DNA of 64,000 nucleotides. It comes from Eonycteris spelaea (lineage: Eukaryota > Chordata > Mammalia > Chiroptera > Pteropodidae). The notes beneath the pieces are model-generated. The model had not been told where the DNA came from. It saw only the letters and a program-made list of their open reading frames with translations, and made no database searches. The stretch lies in contig PUFA01000066.1 in assembly GCA_003508835.1 (NCBI GenBank), forward strand, positions 4,216,001 through 4,280,000, read 5' to 3'. The translations under genes and the position numbers were made by a program. Below are positions 1-11,795 of the stretch, one piece after another (positions within the stretch are counted from its first letter, which is position 1; every line of letters begins with the position of its first letter).

Positions 1-790
1 AGTCCTTTCCTACCCTCACTTCCATTTTCATCTTCCTTGCTCTGGGTGCTGTTAGGAGTGGACCTGGTTTCTGGGGCAGCAGCGGCCACCTTGTAGACAG
101 AAGGTGGCAAGCTGAGGGGAGGGAGCCAGGATGCTGAGGTTGGAGGGCAGCGGAACTATAAAGAACCCATGTTCCTGCTGATGTCACAGAGCCATGAAAA
201 CTGTTCTGGGCCTGCCCACCTTTTGACTTCTTAGTAAATATAAAAATAAATGTCCTTATGATTTAAGCCCGTTCTCTCCAACGTATCCACGTGAGGACAT
301 GATTAAAATTATAATACTTGTTCAGCACACTGGGTAAAATGACAGAAAGTTTGAGACCTTGAGTTAGAGGCTGGTGAAAGAAATTAATCATATTTCTTCA
401 TTTCTTTAAAATGTAAAAAAATAAATAGAAAGTTTCAGAAAGTAAATATCACGATTTTACAAAACTTCTTATTACCAAGATCAGATTTTTGCATAAGAAA
501 CTCGAGTTTGCTTTCACAGACAACTTTCATGTGTCAGGTTTTAAGCTTAAAGCGGCTACATGCAACTTCTGTTCAGGTCTTTTTAATGATGATCTTGTCA
601 TACTTGGTAGATCCTATTAGTGAAAAGCTCTGTTAGCACAAAGTGGCTAAATAAAAATATAAAACTAGCTTTTAAAACAACCTCTCAGAAATTTCCAGCA
701 CCAACATTTAATTGAAATAGCAAGCATTTCCTTTCCTGAAATTAGTAAATCCTGGAATTCCTTTATGGTACTACACATGACATTCACGTC
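1..790. other. AT-rich non-coding DNA, nothing recognised
   Basis: No coding frame, RNA gene or repeat family could be supported here. The sequence is AT-rich and stop-dense on both strands. Confidence 0.5.
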
Positions 791-1300
791 CAATCTGACT
801 GGTAGATGAAATGGCGTGCGTTTCGCAGGAATGACGAAACTCTCCTTGCCGTCTCTCAGGGGCGTGGTTCTGGCAATCCCGTGCAGGTGGCCTGCGTCCG
901 CTGAACGGCCCGGCTGAGAAAGTAGAGAAGCAATCAAGCTTCCTAAAGACAGAGATCAGGACCACACTCCCGTGAGAGGACCAGCTGGAGTCCCAGCCAC
1001 ATCCCCCAGGGACCCCCACGTTGGTCGGCTTGGGCGCCATGCTCCTTGGGCATCTATCCTGGAGCACAAACTCCCGCAAGCAGCTCCAGGGTGCGCGTGG
1101 CAGCCAGGAGTGCTGCAGCTGACTCCTGACATCGACATTCGGCTGGTGGCACGCCTTCCTGGTCACGTGCGGCACATCATGCACCATCAGTGCTGCTCGT
1201 GGAGGACCCAAAGGAAGCCTGACGGTGCTTTCCGGTGTTGAGGGTCCACAGCTTTGGTATTTGTCAAGGCGTTTTGTTTTCATTGGGTTGGTTTGTTTTG
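791..1300. other. GC-richer unassigned segment
   Basis: Base composition rises sharply compared with both sides and CpGs are scattered through it. A 192-codon minus-strand frame (771-1349) and shorter plus-strand frames cross it, but their translations are rich in Ser, Arg, Pro and Cys and match no domain I know. It could be a degenerate processed copy of a GC-rich transcript or an old repeat; neither can be shown from sequence alone. Confidence 0.3.
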
Positions 1301-2100
1301 CGGCTGTTCTTCCTGATGCGAGCTTCGAATTTGAACTGGCTTTAAGCAAAGAAAGGCGTTTGTGAGTCTAACTTTAAGGATGGCGTTATCAGCAATGGCT
1401 TCCTCTCTCTCTCAGCTCGGATTTAGAAAAAAAGGTATTTCCTCATGTTGACTTTCTAAATTTCGTTTCTCTCGTATCTGTGTTATAAAGGCACATAGCT
1501 TAGAGGGTTAAATCGTTCCACAGGGCCCGTTAGGAACAAGAGTGATCGCCATACCTATTTCCCAGGTCCCGGAGGAATTATGTTTAGATAAATATTCAGT
1601 GTTTACATTGTGTAAAATACTAGTTGCAGCCAATCCACAGTATATGCTGATTACTTTTCCTGTTCTGCGCAACTTTTTTGTTTTCATTAGAGTTAAAAAA
1701 TTTCTGTTCTGTGTACTAATTCATCTGAGAGTCACTGCTGGTTGTGTGAATCTCTTCTCATTGTATTTGAACGCATGGTGATTTCTAACTGTTTCAACTG
1801 TGAGGCGAGTTCTTTGCTCTGGACTGAGGCAGCTGAGCAGCCATTGTTTCTGACGTCTTCACCATCATCCTGGGAATTTCTCATGTTTCTTCCTCAGGGC
1901 AGATTCCCTGGTTCTACAGATCTCTTGTCTGCACCTGCTTGGTTTTTGGTTTGTTTGTTTTTTTGTTTGTTTGTTCGTTTGTTTGTTTTGGTGTGCTGGA
2001 TTCCTCTGACAAAGTACAAGGGGGGTACATTTAAAGATTTAACATGTGTATCTTCATCCTTTATTGATAATCTGGGTTTAAAAGTCAAGGCTGGGTAGAT
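1301..2100. other. Non-coding DNA with a TTTG-type simple repeat
   Basis: Mostly unremarkable AT-rich DNA. Positions about 1948-1990 are a run of TTTG/TTTTG units, which opens plus-strand frames rich in Leu, Phe and Val. No gene is supported. Confidence 0.5.
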
Positions 2101-2460
2101 TATTATGCTGAGCAGTGAAAAGGAACAAACTACTGATACTGTAAAAACTTCAATGGGTATTTAAGGCATTATGTCGACAGAAGCCTGTCTCTAAAGGTTA
2201 CATATCTATGAATCCATTTCTGTGACGTTCTTTCAAAGACAAAATGATGGTGATAGAGAACAGATCAGTGGTTGTCAGGGTTTTAGGGGGAGGGGAGGGT
2301 TTAACTACAAAGGGGTGACATGAGGAATATTTTGGGGTGAGGAAATGTCCTGTCTGTATCTGAACTCTGGTGGTGGTCACCCCAATCTATACATGTGTTA
2401 AAATTCATAAAATTGTACACTGAAAGGAAAGAAATCTCACTGTATAATAAAATAAAAAAA
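2101..2460 (+). mobile_element. L1 3'-end fragment (old mammalian L1)
   Basis: The order of landmarks fits the 3' untranslated end of old mammalian L1: a 'gtgatagagaacagatcagtgg' type block near 2250, a G-rich stretch, 'ggtggtggtcacc' near 2370, 'aaattgtacactgaaa' near 2411 and an A-rich end at 2446-2461. A related but independent copy lies at 27790-28075. No ORF2 sequence is attached, so this is a 5'-truncated insertion. Confidence 0.7.
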
Positions 2461-3334
2461 ACCCCACTCTAAGTTAAAATTATAGTTAATTCTTATTCAG
2501 TATTTAACACTCTAAGATGAGCAGGTTGGTGTGGAGAAGGGCTTGACTCACTCACTCCCCTAATAAATGACAACAGGAAGCCTGGACTAAAAGTAAGCTT
2601 TCCTAGTATCAGGGTCACTTATATGGTTTTTGGAATGTGTTCAAGTCCCCAAACTCCTATGAACGTAACGGAAATTTAGCGACAAGTGTGAGAAGCACAG
2701 ACCCTGTCAGGTCAGCATCAGTGTCTGATTATAGTACAGAAAAGGGTCTGTCACCTCCCACAGTCATCAGGAGCAAAGTTAGTGTCAACGAGGCCATGGC
2801 CAGGAGGCAGCTGGGTCGGTGGGGAAAGTTAGGTGGCAATGTCACCGGCTTCCATCTCTTTTCCCATGTTGCAAAGACGACTTTACAGCCAAAACATCAC
2901 AACTCGCTTCTTTTTTGATTGCTACCAGACTTCACCATTTCACCATTCACTTTCATTTTTGTTGTTGTTGTTGTTGTTGGCAGATATGTGACATATTCCG
3001 CACCCCCCCTCGGCTCCCAAAAATCTTAGTCGGCACCTCGAGGTGTCATTACTCTTCAGTCCCGTGTCCTAGCATATTTGGCTCAAGTTTTAAAAAGAGA
3101 GGGGGTGGTGGGTGAGTTGGGGGTGGCTTTGGAATAGCCACCTGGCTGACCAGGTCTAGAGTGAAAAGGAAAAAGAAAAGTGAACAGAATTGGCCTAGAA
3201 GATTTCAGTCAGGTCTTGGAATGGCTCATTTCTGGCTTAAGTTCCACATATTTATTTATTTATTTTCTCAGTGGCCTCCTACGTGGGAAATGGCTAAAGA
3301 GACACATGAATAATCTAGTTTAGGGACAGCCTTC
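2461..3334. other. Unassigned DNA with a short GTT microsatellite
   Basis: A (GTT)n run of about seven units lies at 2958-2980. A TTTA run at 3248-3264 is also present. No gene or interspersed repeat could be supported. Confidence 0.45.
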
Positions 3335-3793
3335 TGCTGTGGGTCGAATTGTGTACGCCCAGAAAGATATGTTGAAATCTTAACCCCTGACACTTGTGAT
3401 GGTGACTTTATTGTCAGTAGGGTCTGTCGCAGAGGTAAGTGACGATAAGATCGTGCTGGAGTAGGGTTGGCCCTTAATCCAATATGGCTGGTGTCCTTAT
3501 AAGAAGAGAAGAGATGCAGACAGACAGACACATAAGGATAATGCTGTGTGAAGACAGGCAGAGATTGGAGTGATGCAACTATAAGCCAAGGAACACCAAG
3601 GATTGCCAGCAACACCAGCAGCTAAGCCAAAGGCACAAGACGGATTCTCCCCTAGAGCCTTCAGAGAGAACGTGGCCTGCTGACACCTTGATCTTGGACT
3701 TGTAGCCTCCTGAACTATGAGAGGATACATTCTGCTGTTTTAAGTCTCTAAGTTTGTGGTACTTAGTTACAGCAGCCCTAGGAGACGAATACA
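3335..3793 (+). mobile_element. MaLR (MLT1/MST-type) solo LTR
   Basis: This is an old solo LTR of the ERVL-MaLR group. It begins TG (3335) and ends CA (3793). Landmarks in order are a 5' 'tatgttgaaatcttaacccc' type block near 3368, 'gtccttataagaagag' near 3493, 'ccttgatcttggacttgtag' near 3686 and 'ttacagcagccctaggagac' near 3767. These are the usual positions for MLT1/MST LTRs. No internal retroviral sequence flanks it, which suggests LTR-LTR recombination. A MER5A copy starts within 10 bp of its 3' end. Confidence 0.85.
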
Positions 3794-3799
3794 GTTTGC

Positions 3800-3998
3800 T
3801 AGTTATCACCGTGTTGGCATTTGGGGCTGGCTCCTTCTTTGCCGTGGGGGCCGTCCTGTGCATCGTAAGGTGTTTAGAGGAACTGTGGTCTCTTTCCACT
3901 TGATATCAAAAGCACCTGCCGCTTGTGACAACCCCATGTATCTGCAGACATTGCCAAATGTCCCCTGGAGACTGAATCATCTCTGGTTGAGCCACTGG
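3800..3998 (-). mobile_element. MER5A-type hAT-Charlie element
   Basis: Read on the minus strand, the order matches MER5A: a degraded terminal repeat at 3985-3998, 'gacaatttgg'-like matter, the central 'tgtcacaagc' block near 3923, and the 'gcacaggacggcc' block near 3852. It directly abuts the MaLR LTR on its left. Confidence 0.8.
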
Positions 3999-4309
3999 TT
4001 TATAGATTAGAAGTCTTCTGTTCATTGAAATTATGGGAGCGTAGCTAGAAGCACTGATTATAATTAACCTGTTCATTCTTTGACCAATAAACCACTTCTG
4101 GTTGCTGACTCCTCTTTGTGAAGCGTTTATTTTTCAAGCGACATCCTCAGGTTCTGTACTTCCCCCTGGCATGTTTCTTCCCCAGGTGGATGGTGGGCTT
4201 GGGTTCTGTTTCTCTCCTTGGGCCACACAGAAGGCCCCTAGGCGGTCATGCCTGAATGTTTAGGCCATCGCCCGTCTCCGCGGGGCTGCAGATGGCTTGC
4301 CTCACACCA

Positions 4310-4455
4310 TCTCAGGGGAACAACTGGGTAAAAATGCAGATTTTGGGGCCTAGAATATTGACTCCAAATATGTGAGGGTGGGACCCCAGAATATGTATTT
4401 TCACCAGCTTACCCTGGTGACTCTGATGCATGCTAAGTTTGAGACGTATTGGCTT
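4310..4455 (+). mobile_element. MER20-type hAT-Charlie fragment
   Basis: The block 'atgcagattttggggcc' near 4335, 'gaccccagaatatgtatttt' near 4382 and 'ggtgactctgatgcatgcta' near 4416 follow MER20 order. The 5' terminal repeat is not clear. Confidence 0.65.
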
Positions 4456-4716
4456 AGAAAAGGAAAAACAATGTGAATTTAAATGTGCTTGTTTCTACTC
4501 TTTCTATATATTAAAAAGGAACTTCTGGGTCACGCTTATACTTTGAAGTCCTTTCAAACAGATTGTTTTAAAATATTTGTCTGAGGTTTACCTAGTGGAG
4601 GCTAAAGGCTGGGAGAGAGGAATACCCTTGTTAACAGCAGTTAGTCACTCTGAAACTATTCAAAGCCATTTGTGCTCTTAGGGGTCATGCTGGCTTCAAG
4701 TAGCAGAGAACTTGAC

Positions 4717-4835
4717 CAATGATGTGGGAGAGGGAGAGAGAGAGGGAGGGAAAGAGAGAAAGAAAGAGGGGGAAGAGAGGTGGCGAGGGGGGTGGAGGGA
4801 GAGAATGGAGGAGAGAGAGAGAAGAGAATGTTTCA
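4717..4835. repeat. GA-rich polypurine tract
   Basis: The plus strand is almost purely G and A for about 115 bases, as an imperfect (GA)n/(GGGA)n mixture. The minus-strand frame through it (4685-4879) reads Ser-Leu-Pro-Phe repeats and is an artefact of composition. Confidence 0.9.
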
Positions 4836-4989
4836 TATCTTTTCCTAGAGGGCACTAATCCCGTCTGTGAGGGCTCCACCCCCAGGACCTAATTATTTCT
4901 CAAAGTCTCCACTTCCAAATAGCATCACACTGGGTGTAGGGTTTCTACACAGGAATTTTGGGGGGACACACACACCCAGTGCACTGCAG

Positions 4990-5290
4990 CTGTCTAGAAC
5001 TGCTCTATTTATGATAGAACCGCATGTGGGCACTGAGCCCTTAAAATGTGGCTCATCCTAATTGTGGTGAAATCTGCTCTAAGCGTGAAATACACACCAG
5101 AATGTGTATTCAGTATCAAAAAAAAAAATACCCAGTATGAAAGATCTCATTATTTTTAATATTGGTTAGATGTTGAAATGATACATTTGACTAAAAGGGG
5201 TTAAAGAAAATGTATTGTCGAAATGATTTCACCTGGTCATTTTTGCTTTTGTAGAAGTGTAGCTACTAGAAAAATTTAAGTGGTGGGGTA
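4990..5290. mobile_element. hAT-type DNA transposon ('CTGTCCAATAGAA' family)
   Basis: The segment opens with a worn 'tgtctagaactgctctattt' that fits the terminal repeat of this family, then 'cttaaaatgtggctcatcct', 'gaaatacacaccagaatgtg' near 5088 and 'gatgttgaaatgatacattt' near 5169. It closes with a 'gtagctactagaaaaattt' block near 5260. A shorter relative lies at 13279-13482. The exact RepBase name was not assigned. Confidence 0.65.
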
Positions 5291-7067
5291 GATGGAATTA
5301 CACCTTTACTGGACAGAGCTGGTTTATAGCCTTGCAGCCATCATCAGTCATTGGCTTTCCCTGATCCCAGGCACAACTTCAGAAGCTTGAAGTGGAAAAA
5401 CAGCCCACGTGCTTGGCCATCTGGAACAGGAGCATAGTTGGGGGGGGTCTGTGTGCAGGAAAACGGGAAGGTGTTCACGGGGATATGGTGGTATACTTAC
5501 ATCGTCTGCTACAATCTGTCCAATGCTTGTCCGATGACTTAGTTAGGTTTTCATTTATATGAACGTCTTTTGAAACACAATTGCATCATGCGCAATAACA
5601 TTGCGGCATCTCAGGCCTGGTGCGCTGTAATATTTGTTTCTACGATACCGAAGACAAACACGAAACTGTCAAAATAGAATCATATTTCTCTCTTAGCCCA
5701 TCAGTGGTACGTATTTTGGAACGTTCTGGCAGAAACCACTGTTTGCCAATTCTCAGCGAAGGAATTCTGTTAAAAGAATAGTCAATCATTCTCTGTATGT
5801 GTAATTAAGACTTTTCTTCTCTTTGATTTTATGAAGCCATTTGAATTTTTCCGATGTGTTACTGTGATACCTAAGGCAGTGTTTATGCAACAATCATAAA
5901 AATTGTCTTCCTTCGTGAAACCATTTAAAATCCCCATCGCTGGGCTGCCTTGTTGATAGGTGTGCGTCAAAGTATGACTATGTGACAACAATAATTTTAT
6001 GACAATGAATAAATGTCAAATTAATTGTTAAAACAGTAATTCGTCTGCTTCCTAATACATGTAATTATTAAATTTTGGGACGTGTACAAAAATTATTAAC
6101 GTATATTGTCAGAGCTGAGGTTTGACCTCTGAAGGGATGTTTACTTTTTCTTCTGAAATGTGTTATTTGGGAGTTCCCTTTTTGTCAGGGTCTGTTACTT
6201 GGTACTCAGTAAGTTTTTGGGAAATTCCAGACCATGTCTTAGATTTCAAAACAGTGGCGGGAGGTGTCAACGGCAACAGAACTTTCTGCTCATGCACATT
6301 TTGTGGGTTTCTTCTTGTGGTAGGGGTTACTTTGTTTTCAGTCGTGCTAAAGATTGTACCACCTTCTAATTTTGTTTCCCGTGGTATCTGCGCAGCTAAA
6401 ACTGAGAAGTACATGTGCTTCTTTCCATTCTTTAAATATTACCTGAAGTACATATCCTCAGACAGTCTCCAGTTTAAGCGCAACATTTTTGGTAGTGTTC
6501 TCTGCCATCATCTCAGAGGGTAGAAAGAGGCGAACTGACTGTCTCTCTCTTTTGTAATTATACTTCATTTATAACTTTTACGAAAACAATTTTTCATATG
6601 TGTTTTTTCACAGTACTCCTTAATTGGAGATGAGTTTGGTGAAGAGCATTGCAGGTACCTTAGGGGCGTGTGGGTAGAAATGCAGGCTCTGCCAGGTAGA
6701 GGTTTGCTGCCCAGCTCCTTCTGCTGTGACGTGGTAGCCTCGCAACGTTCCTTAGTGCGCATTGCAGGGTGCGATGTTCTGCATGATTTCCCCAAAGGCC
6801 CGGGGAATGCAGGACGATCAGAGCTGTTCAGTGTGGCGTTGGCAGAGCCCAGAGCCCACGGTCTGTTCTCATGGCCTTCATGGATCCTTGGATCGCCACC
6901 AATCTCCTGGGAGTGCCTTGGGCAAACCACTCCTCTCTGCCAGGCTAGGACTTGCCACTGAGTGCTGAGCTGTCTTTCCCTCTCTTTTCCTCTCTTTCCT
7001 TCCTCCTCTTCCTCCTCCTCCCACACTTTCTCTTTCTAGAAGGCACAGTGGGGATTACGATTAGGGA
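5291..7067. other. Unassigned non-coding DNA
   Basis: No gene or clear repeat recognised. A pyrimidine-rich run lies at about 6972-7035. The longest plus-strand frame (6122-6523, 133 codons) is rich in Phe, Cys and Val, has no recognisable domain, and lies in ordinary AT-rich sequence. Confidence 0.45.
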
Positions 7068-7274
7068 GTCATGCAAGTAAAGGGGTGGATCCTGTCCTGA
7101 TTTAAATTTTCAACATTCGCTCATCATAGGTTTTTGTTTTTTTTGCATTAATTTTGATTTTTAAAAATATTGCATTGAAATATGATTTATTTTGATTACT
7201 GAGCATTTTGGTGCCACCTTAAATTTTTCTCTTGAGGTGAGTGCTTCACTTGGCTCTCCCTAACCCTGGCCCTG
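7068..7274. mobile_element. Palindromic CAGGGCC-type MITE, right half
   Basis: The segment runs from 'ggatcctgtcctgattt' through 'gctcatcatagg', a T-run, 'attaattttgatttttaaa', 'tgatttattttgattactga' and ends 'ctaaccctggccctg' at 7274, so the reverse complement begins CAGGGCCAGGG. The same ordered blocks form the right arm of the element at 39768-40487 and of the one at 57555-57949. The left arm is missing. The terminus is hAT-like; no family name is assigned. Confidence 0.7.
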
Positions 7275-7674
7275 CTTCCAAGGTCTTTCCTGATAAATTA
7301 AAATTAATGAGGTTCAGTCTTGACAAACCTTGATAATTATTGAATCTGTGTAAGGAGTACATGGGCATCATACTGTGTCAAATTGTGTGTTTGAATTTTC
7401 TCCAATGAAAAAATATTTACAAATATAATCCAAACACACATATATATATAATAAAGCTTTGTGGTATTGCTTTGTATATTATATCTAACTATAAGCGTTA
7501 ATAATAAAATTTTTCTTATGTTAAAAGTCTACGTTTATATTGTAACTATTTGGAAAATATTTTTCTGAGTACTATAAAAAAGATTAGAGTTACTCTTAAA
7601 TTTCATTTTTCAGAGAATCACTGATATTTTTATGTTTTTCTCTTCCATCTTTTGCCTGAGAGTGTATGTGTGTG

Positions 7675-7795
7675 CGTGTGAGTGAGAGAAAGAGAGAGAT
7701 TGAGAGATTGAGAGAGAGAAAGAGAGAGAAGAGAGAGAGAGAGAGAGAAGAGAGAGAGAAGAGAGAGAGAGAGAAACAGACAGAGACACAAAGAG
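7675..7795. repeat. GA-rich microsatellite
   Basis: Imperfect (GA)n with GAGAGAGA runs, preceded by a short TG-rich stretch at 7664-7680. Purine-only for most of its length on the plus strand. Confidence 0.95.
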
Positions 7796-8184
7796 ACAGA
7801 CACCATTAACGAGAGGCGGATGAGGACATTATTTGGAAAGGCCCATTGGTACAGGATTTGAGACCTTAAAATTTGAGATCATATTTTATAGGATAAGCAG
7901 TTGACACCTTCCACTTTTTTGCTTACTATACTATGTCATTAAACATTCATAAAATGATTAAAAATAACTTCTTCTGTGTCTAATTCTGATTATGAAAGGA
8001 ATAGAGGTTAGTTTTAGAAAATTGCGTTTGCGTGGGACTGTGCACTAGTAAACACGCATACCATACATCCGTGTTGTATTATACATTTTTATGCGACAAG
8101 AAATCATGAACATTTTCCCATGTCAGTATATTCCATCATCTTTAATGGTTGCCTTGGAATCCATCAAGTGACTATAGACGAGCG

Positions 8185-8420
8185 AGCTGGTCGAGAATGC
8201 AGACTTTGACATCCTGACTGGTGGCCAGTTCTCTCCTCTTCTCCTGACTAGCCGTGGGCAAGTTATTGGAACTATGCACGTCTCGTTTTGTTACCTATAA
8301 AGATAGAAAGTAATGAACATATCACATAAGTTGTTGGAAAGAGGACACTGGCTGATGTTTGTTAAGCCCTTGGAACAATGCCTTGCGTATCATAAGTAAT
8401 CAATAAAGGTTGTTGTTGTC
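8185..8420 (+). mobile_element. MIR SINE nested in L1
   Basis: Ordered MIR blocks are visible: 'gtgggcaagttattggaact' near 8253, 'gttacctataaagatagaaa' near 8291, 'aagcccttggaacaatgcct' near 8364 and 'atcataagtaatcaataaag' near 8389. It sits between two collinear halves of an old L1. Confidence 0.8.
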
Positions 8421-8452
8421 GTCGTCGTCATCATCATCATCATCATCATCAC
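8408..8452. repeat. Trinucleotide microsatellite at the MIR 3' end
   Basis: GTT units grade into GTC and then ATC units, a compound triplet repeat of about 15 copies. It begins at the MIR tail, a common seed for microsatellites. Confidence 0.9.
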
Positions 8453-9039
8453 CTAATCCTCTCTGACTGGATATTTAGGCCATTTCCCACTCTGCTTAAG
8501 GGGGTGGTGGGAACATCACCCTTTTCTTAGGCTGGACTCTTGGAAGTGGAAATTTTGGATTCAAGAACACAAATGTTTGTAAAGCTCATGAAATATAATG
8601 CAGACGTGCTCACTAGAAAGACTGAGCCAATTTCCGTTTCCAACACTGGCCGAAATATTTTTAAGAATCCGTTTTGCCAAGTTAGCTAACACCATCATCA
8701 TCGTAACTGTCATTATTATTTTACATTTCTTTCACTAGATGTTTGTCTTTTTTCTTTCCTAATCCCGATAGTCACACTTCTTTTAATATTATCCTCCTAT
8801 CCTGTAATGACATGTAACATGTAAATGACAGTTTTTCATTCCTAGCTGAACAAGTGTATACACAAAGTCAGTATTGTTTAAAGTAAGATGGGGTCTTTTG
8901 TTTAAAAAGAGAGAGACACTGGTGAAGAGAGAGTGTGCTTTTGCTTACATCCTGCTCCCCAGAGTGGCCGTTACCAGGTTGGGTGCTATCCTTCTGGGCC
9001 CTTCAAATAATCGTTTGAAAGTAATACGGTGAGTGATCA

Positions 9040-9370
9040 AAATGCAAACAATGTTCAAACATATCTATGAATACTTATTCATTTATAAATTATTCTTACT
9101 GAATGCGGGATGCTTCTTTGCATTCAACACGGTGTCATGCATAACTGTTCACACTGGTGTATGCAGATCTGCTCAGTTCTTCAAAATGGCTGCAAAGCAT
9201 TCTACATCCCGATTATATGCTTTGAATCAAAATTCAGCAGCCATTCCCTATTGATAGACAATTGTGTCCAATTTGTTAACATTTTCATTTGGTGCATTCA
9301 ACATCTTTGTGCCTGTATTTTTGCTTATTTGTATGTGGATAAATATCTCGAAGTTCGATTGTTGGGGTAA
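9040..9370 (+). mobile_element. Old L1 3'-region fragment (tentative)
   Basis: Blocks such as 'ccctattgatagacaattgt' near 9247, 'catctttgtgcctgtatttt' near 9302 and 'ataaatatctcgaagttcga' near 9339 have the order of the target-like 3' untranslated segment of L1M elements. Similarity is degraded and the boundaries are approximate. Confidence 0.5.
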
Positions 9371-11754
9371 TTCATTTAAAAATACTATTAAAAAAATAGA
9401 GTTAAGATTTGAGACAATACAATTGTAATCTCCCCCGCACCCCTCATCGATTATCTGAGGTATCTTAGAATAAATAATAAATGAGCTTAATTAGAAATAA
9501 AAACCAAATTAAAAAAAACTCCAGCTTAAATTTCAGTTTTAAATTCTTATTTAAAAAACATTAATTGCATCCTGTTTTTTCTGCTTTTGCTGTGAAGTTT
9601 AATTTTTCACTGTAGCCTAAACCACCTTTAAAACAAATCATTTATTCCAAAGGTTTGCTGTGTCATAATTGCCTGGTTATTTGGATGATGGATGTGTCGT
9701 ACCTGAAAACAAACTAGTTATCTTTCGAAATTTATTTCAACATGCATTATCTAAACCACCCAAGATGAGAACACTGCATGGATAAACAAGATAAAAATAA
9801 GATGGATTTAGAAGCGCAGTGCTCAGGTTTTGTATTTAGTCATTTTTATTATATTGTTGGGTCAAAAACATTAAGGAAGAACAGCAGACGTACTGCTAAT
9901 GGGAGTTGGAATTTTTGCCTGTTCTCCTGCCTGGGAAGAGAGTTAATTCCAGCCTAGAAAGGAGCTCTTGAAGGCTTTACAAGTGATAGAAACCAAGCGG
10001 GAAAGGCATGTTTTATATTTCAATGCTGACATCCTCATAGGAAAAAAAAATTAAAGATTCAGAATACTTGGCTGTGATTCAGTACCTAAACACTTCCTGG
10101 TGTTTTTCAGAATTTCCAGGAGACCCATAAATGCTTCTGTGTTGGAGCAACCCACTGCCACTGCACACTTAGGCCAGTTTATCAAACTAACGAGCTCAAG
10201 AGTGGTGCTATTTCTAGGTTCAGCTCCATGAGCGAGGGACAGAGAGAAAACAAAACCCAAATTCAGACAGAAGAGTAATCCTAAGGGCCAGCCTGACCAA
10301 AATTTATTAACTCATACCCACCAAATCTTACCCAGAGTAATATTCTTTGTGGAGATTTGACTCTACAAATCTTATGCTGGTTCCTCAAGTGTCAGCATTA
10401 TAGATAAAACACTGGTTTTTACACTGGGTGATGTTTATTGATCTAGACTTAAAAACAGTATGACCGACTACACCTTTTTCCATGAAAATAATATTTGCAA
10501 ATAACTGTGGGATGGATAGAATCTATTTTGCTCTCGTTAGGTGCCTAATGCTTCTTTTAAATCAGCAGAAGGGGAATGAGTTTCTAAACTTCATTTTGAG
10601 GTCGTTTCTCTTTGGAATTTGAATGATGGGTAAGGTTAGGGGAAAATAGGGAGTTTCTGTGTAATTTGTGTCATCAAAACCACCACTGTATCGGACCATA
10701 AGATACAGATAATGAGAAAAGAAAATGGAACTTTTATACAAATGTGTATTTCTTAAAAGCTTTTGTTACCTATTATTTTCTAGCTGTGTGGGCGAAAATT
10801 AGAGACAAGTTAGATATACTTCTGTTGACTGTAACATACCATATAATTTAAAATGGTAAGTCCATCTTACAGGCTTGCCTTATGCAAAGCTGAATCATTT
10901 TGAAATTCAATTTAAACTAATTATTTAAATATTGTTGATGAGACATTAAAAAGGTTCTCAGAGGTGACTCACTACATTTTGGTTTTAATATTTAAATACA
11001 ACATAACTAAATATGAAATTTTGAGTTGTAAAGTTAATTTTGGGTTTTTTTTTTTCATTTTTCATTTTTCTTCTTCCTTCTTCCTCCTCTTCTTTGGGGT
11101 ATATTTCCACACAGAATTCAAATGAAGCATGAAAAAAATAATTTGTTAGGCCTACATTTTTTTACTTGTTTTACAGTAGAAAAACTAAACTGCATAAACA
11201 AATAATCTGCTAATATTTCTTAACCTTTGTGTTTGTGCCCAAGAGAAGACATTTTTTCCTGGGATGGAATTCTTAAAAGAAAGTCAAATATTACATATAT
11301 AATTCTTGCATTCTTAGTTACATTTTTAAAACTTTAACACATTATTATTTACATTAATGTTCGAAGTATTTCCTCTTGAGGAACTACTGTGTTTTCTGCA
11401 TAATGGCCTAGGTTTCAACAGCAACAGTTTGTAAATGATGATGGTAAAATTTATGTTCTTGGCCCTTCAGGCTGTGATTTATTTTATTCTCAATGTAAAC
11501 AAGAACATTCTTTCCTAACAGAATGGCCATGCCTCCCGTCTCTCCTAGCCACATGATCTACTGTTTTCGCCTTAAAAAGGCACACTCATCTGACTGTTTT
11601 TGTTATCGGTGATTTTATACATGACTCACGAAGCCCACGGATTTCCTCGCGCTCGATGCACACTTATTTATTTATATTTTCGTGATTCGTGGTTGATACT
11701 TTGGGAGAAGACTTTGGATTTAGTATAAATTGAAACTTAAACCCTAGGTTTGCA

Positions 11755-11795
<41 letters not shown>

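Larger units (their letters stand above)
8060..8590 (+). mobile_element. Old L1 3'-end fragment split by a MIR
   Basis: The left part (8060-8175) holds the 'acattttcccatgtcagtat' block typical of old L1 3' regions. The right part (8453-8590) resumes with 'ggatatttaggccatttccc' and 'cttggaagtggaaattttgg', which in L1 follow directly. The roughly 280 bp between them is a MIR and a microsatellite. Confidence 0.65.

Noticed and set aside
771..1349. 192-codon minus-strand frame
   Set aside because: No similarity to any domain I know and no evidence of an exon. Reported only as a composition anomaly.
3335..3793. Intact endogenous provirus
   Set aside because: Only one LTR is present. No gag, pol or env sequence follows; the next sequence is a MER5A element.
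8410..8452. Triplet repeat as a CRISPR or coding polyamino-acid tract
   Set aside because: It is an ordinary microsatellite at a SINE tail in a mammalian genome, not in any plausible exon.
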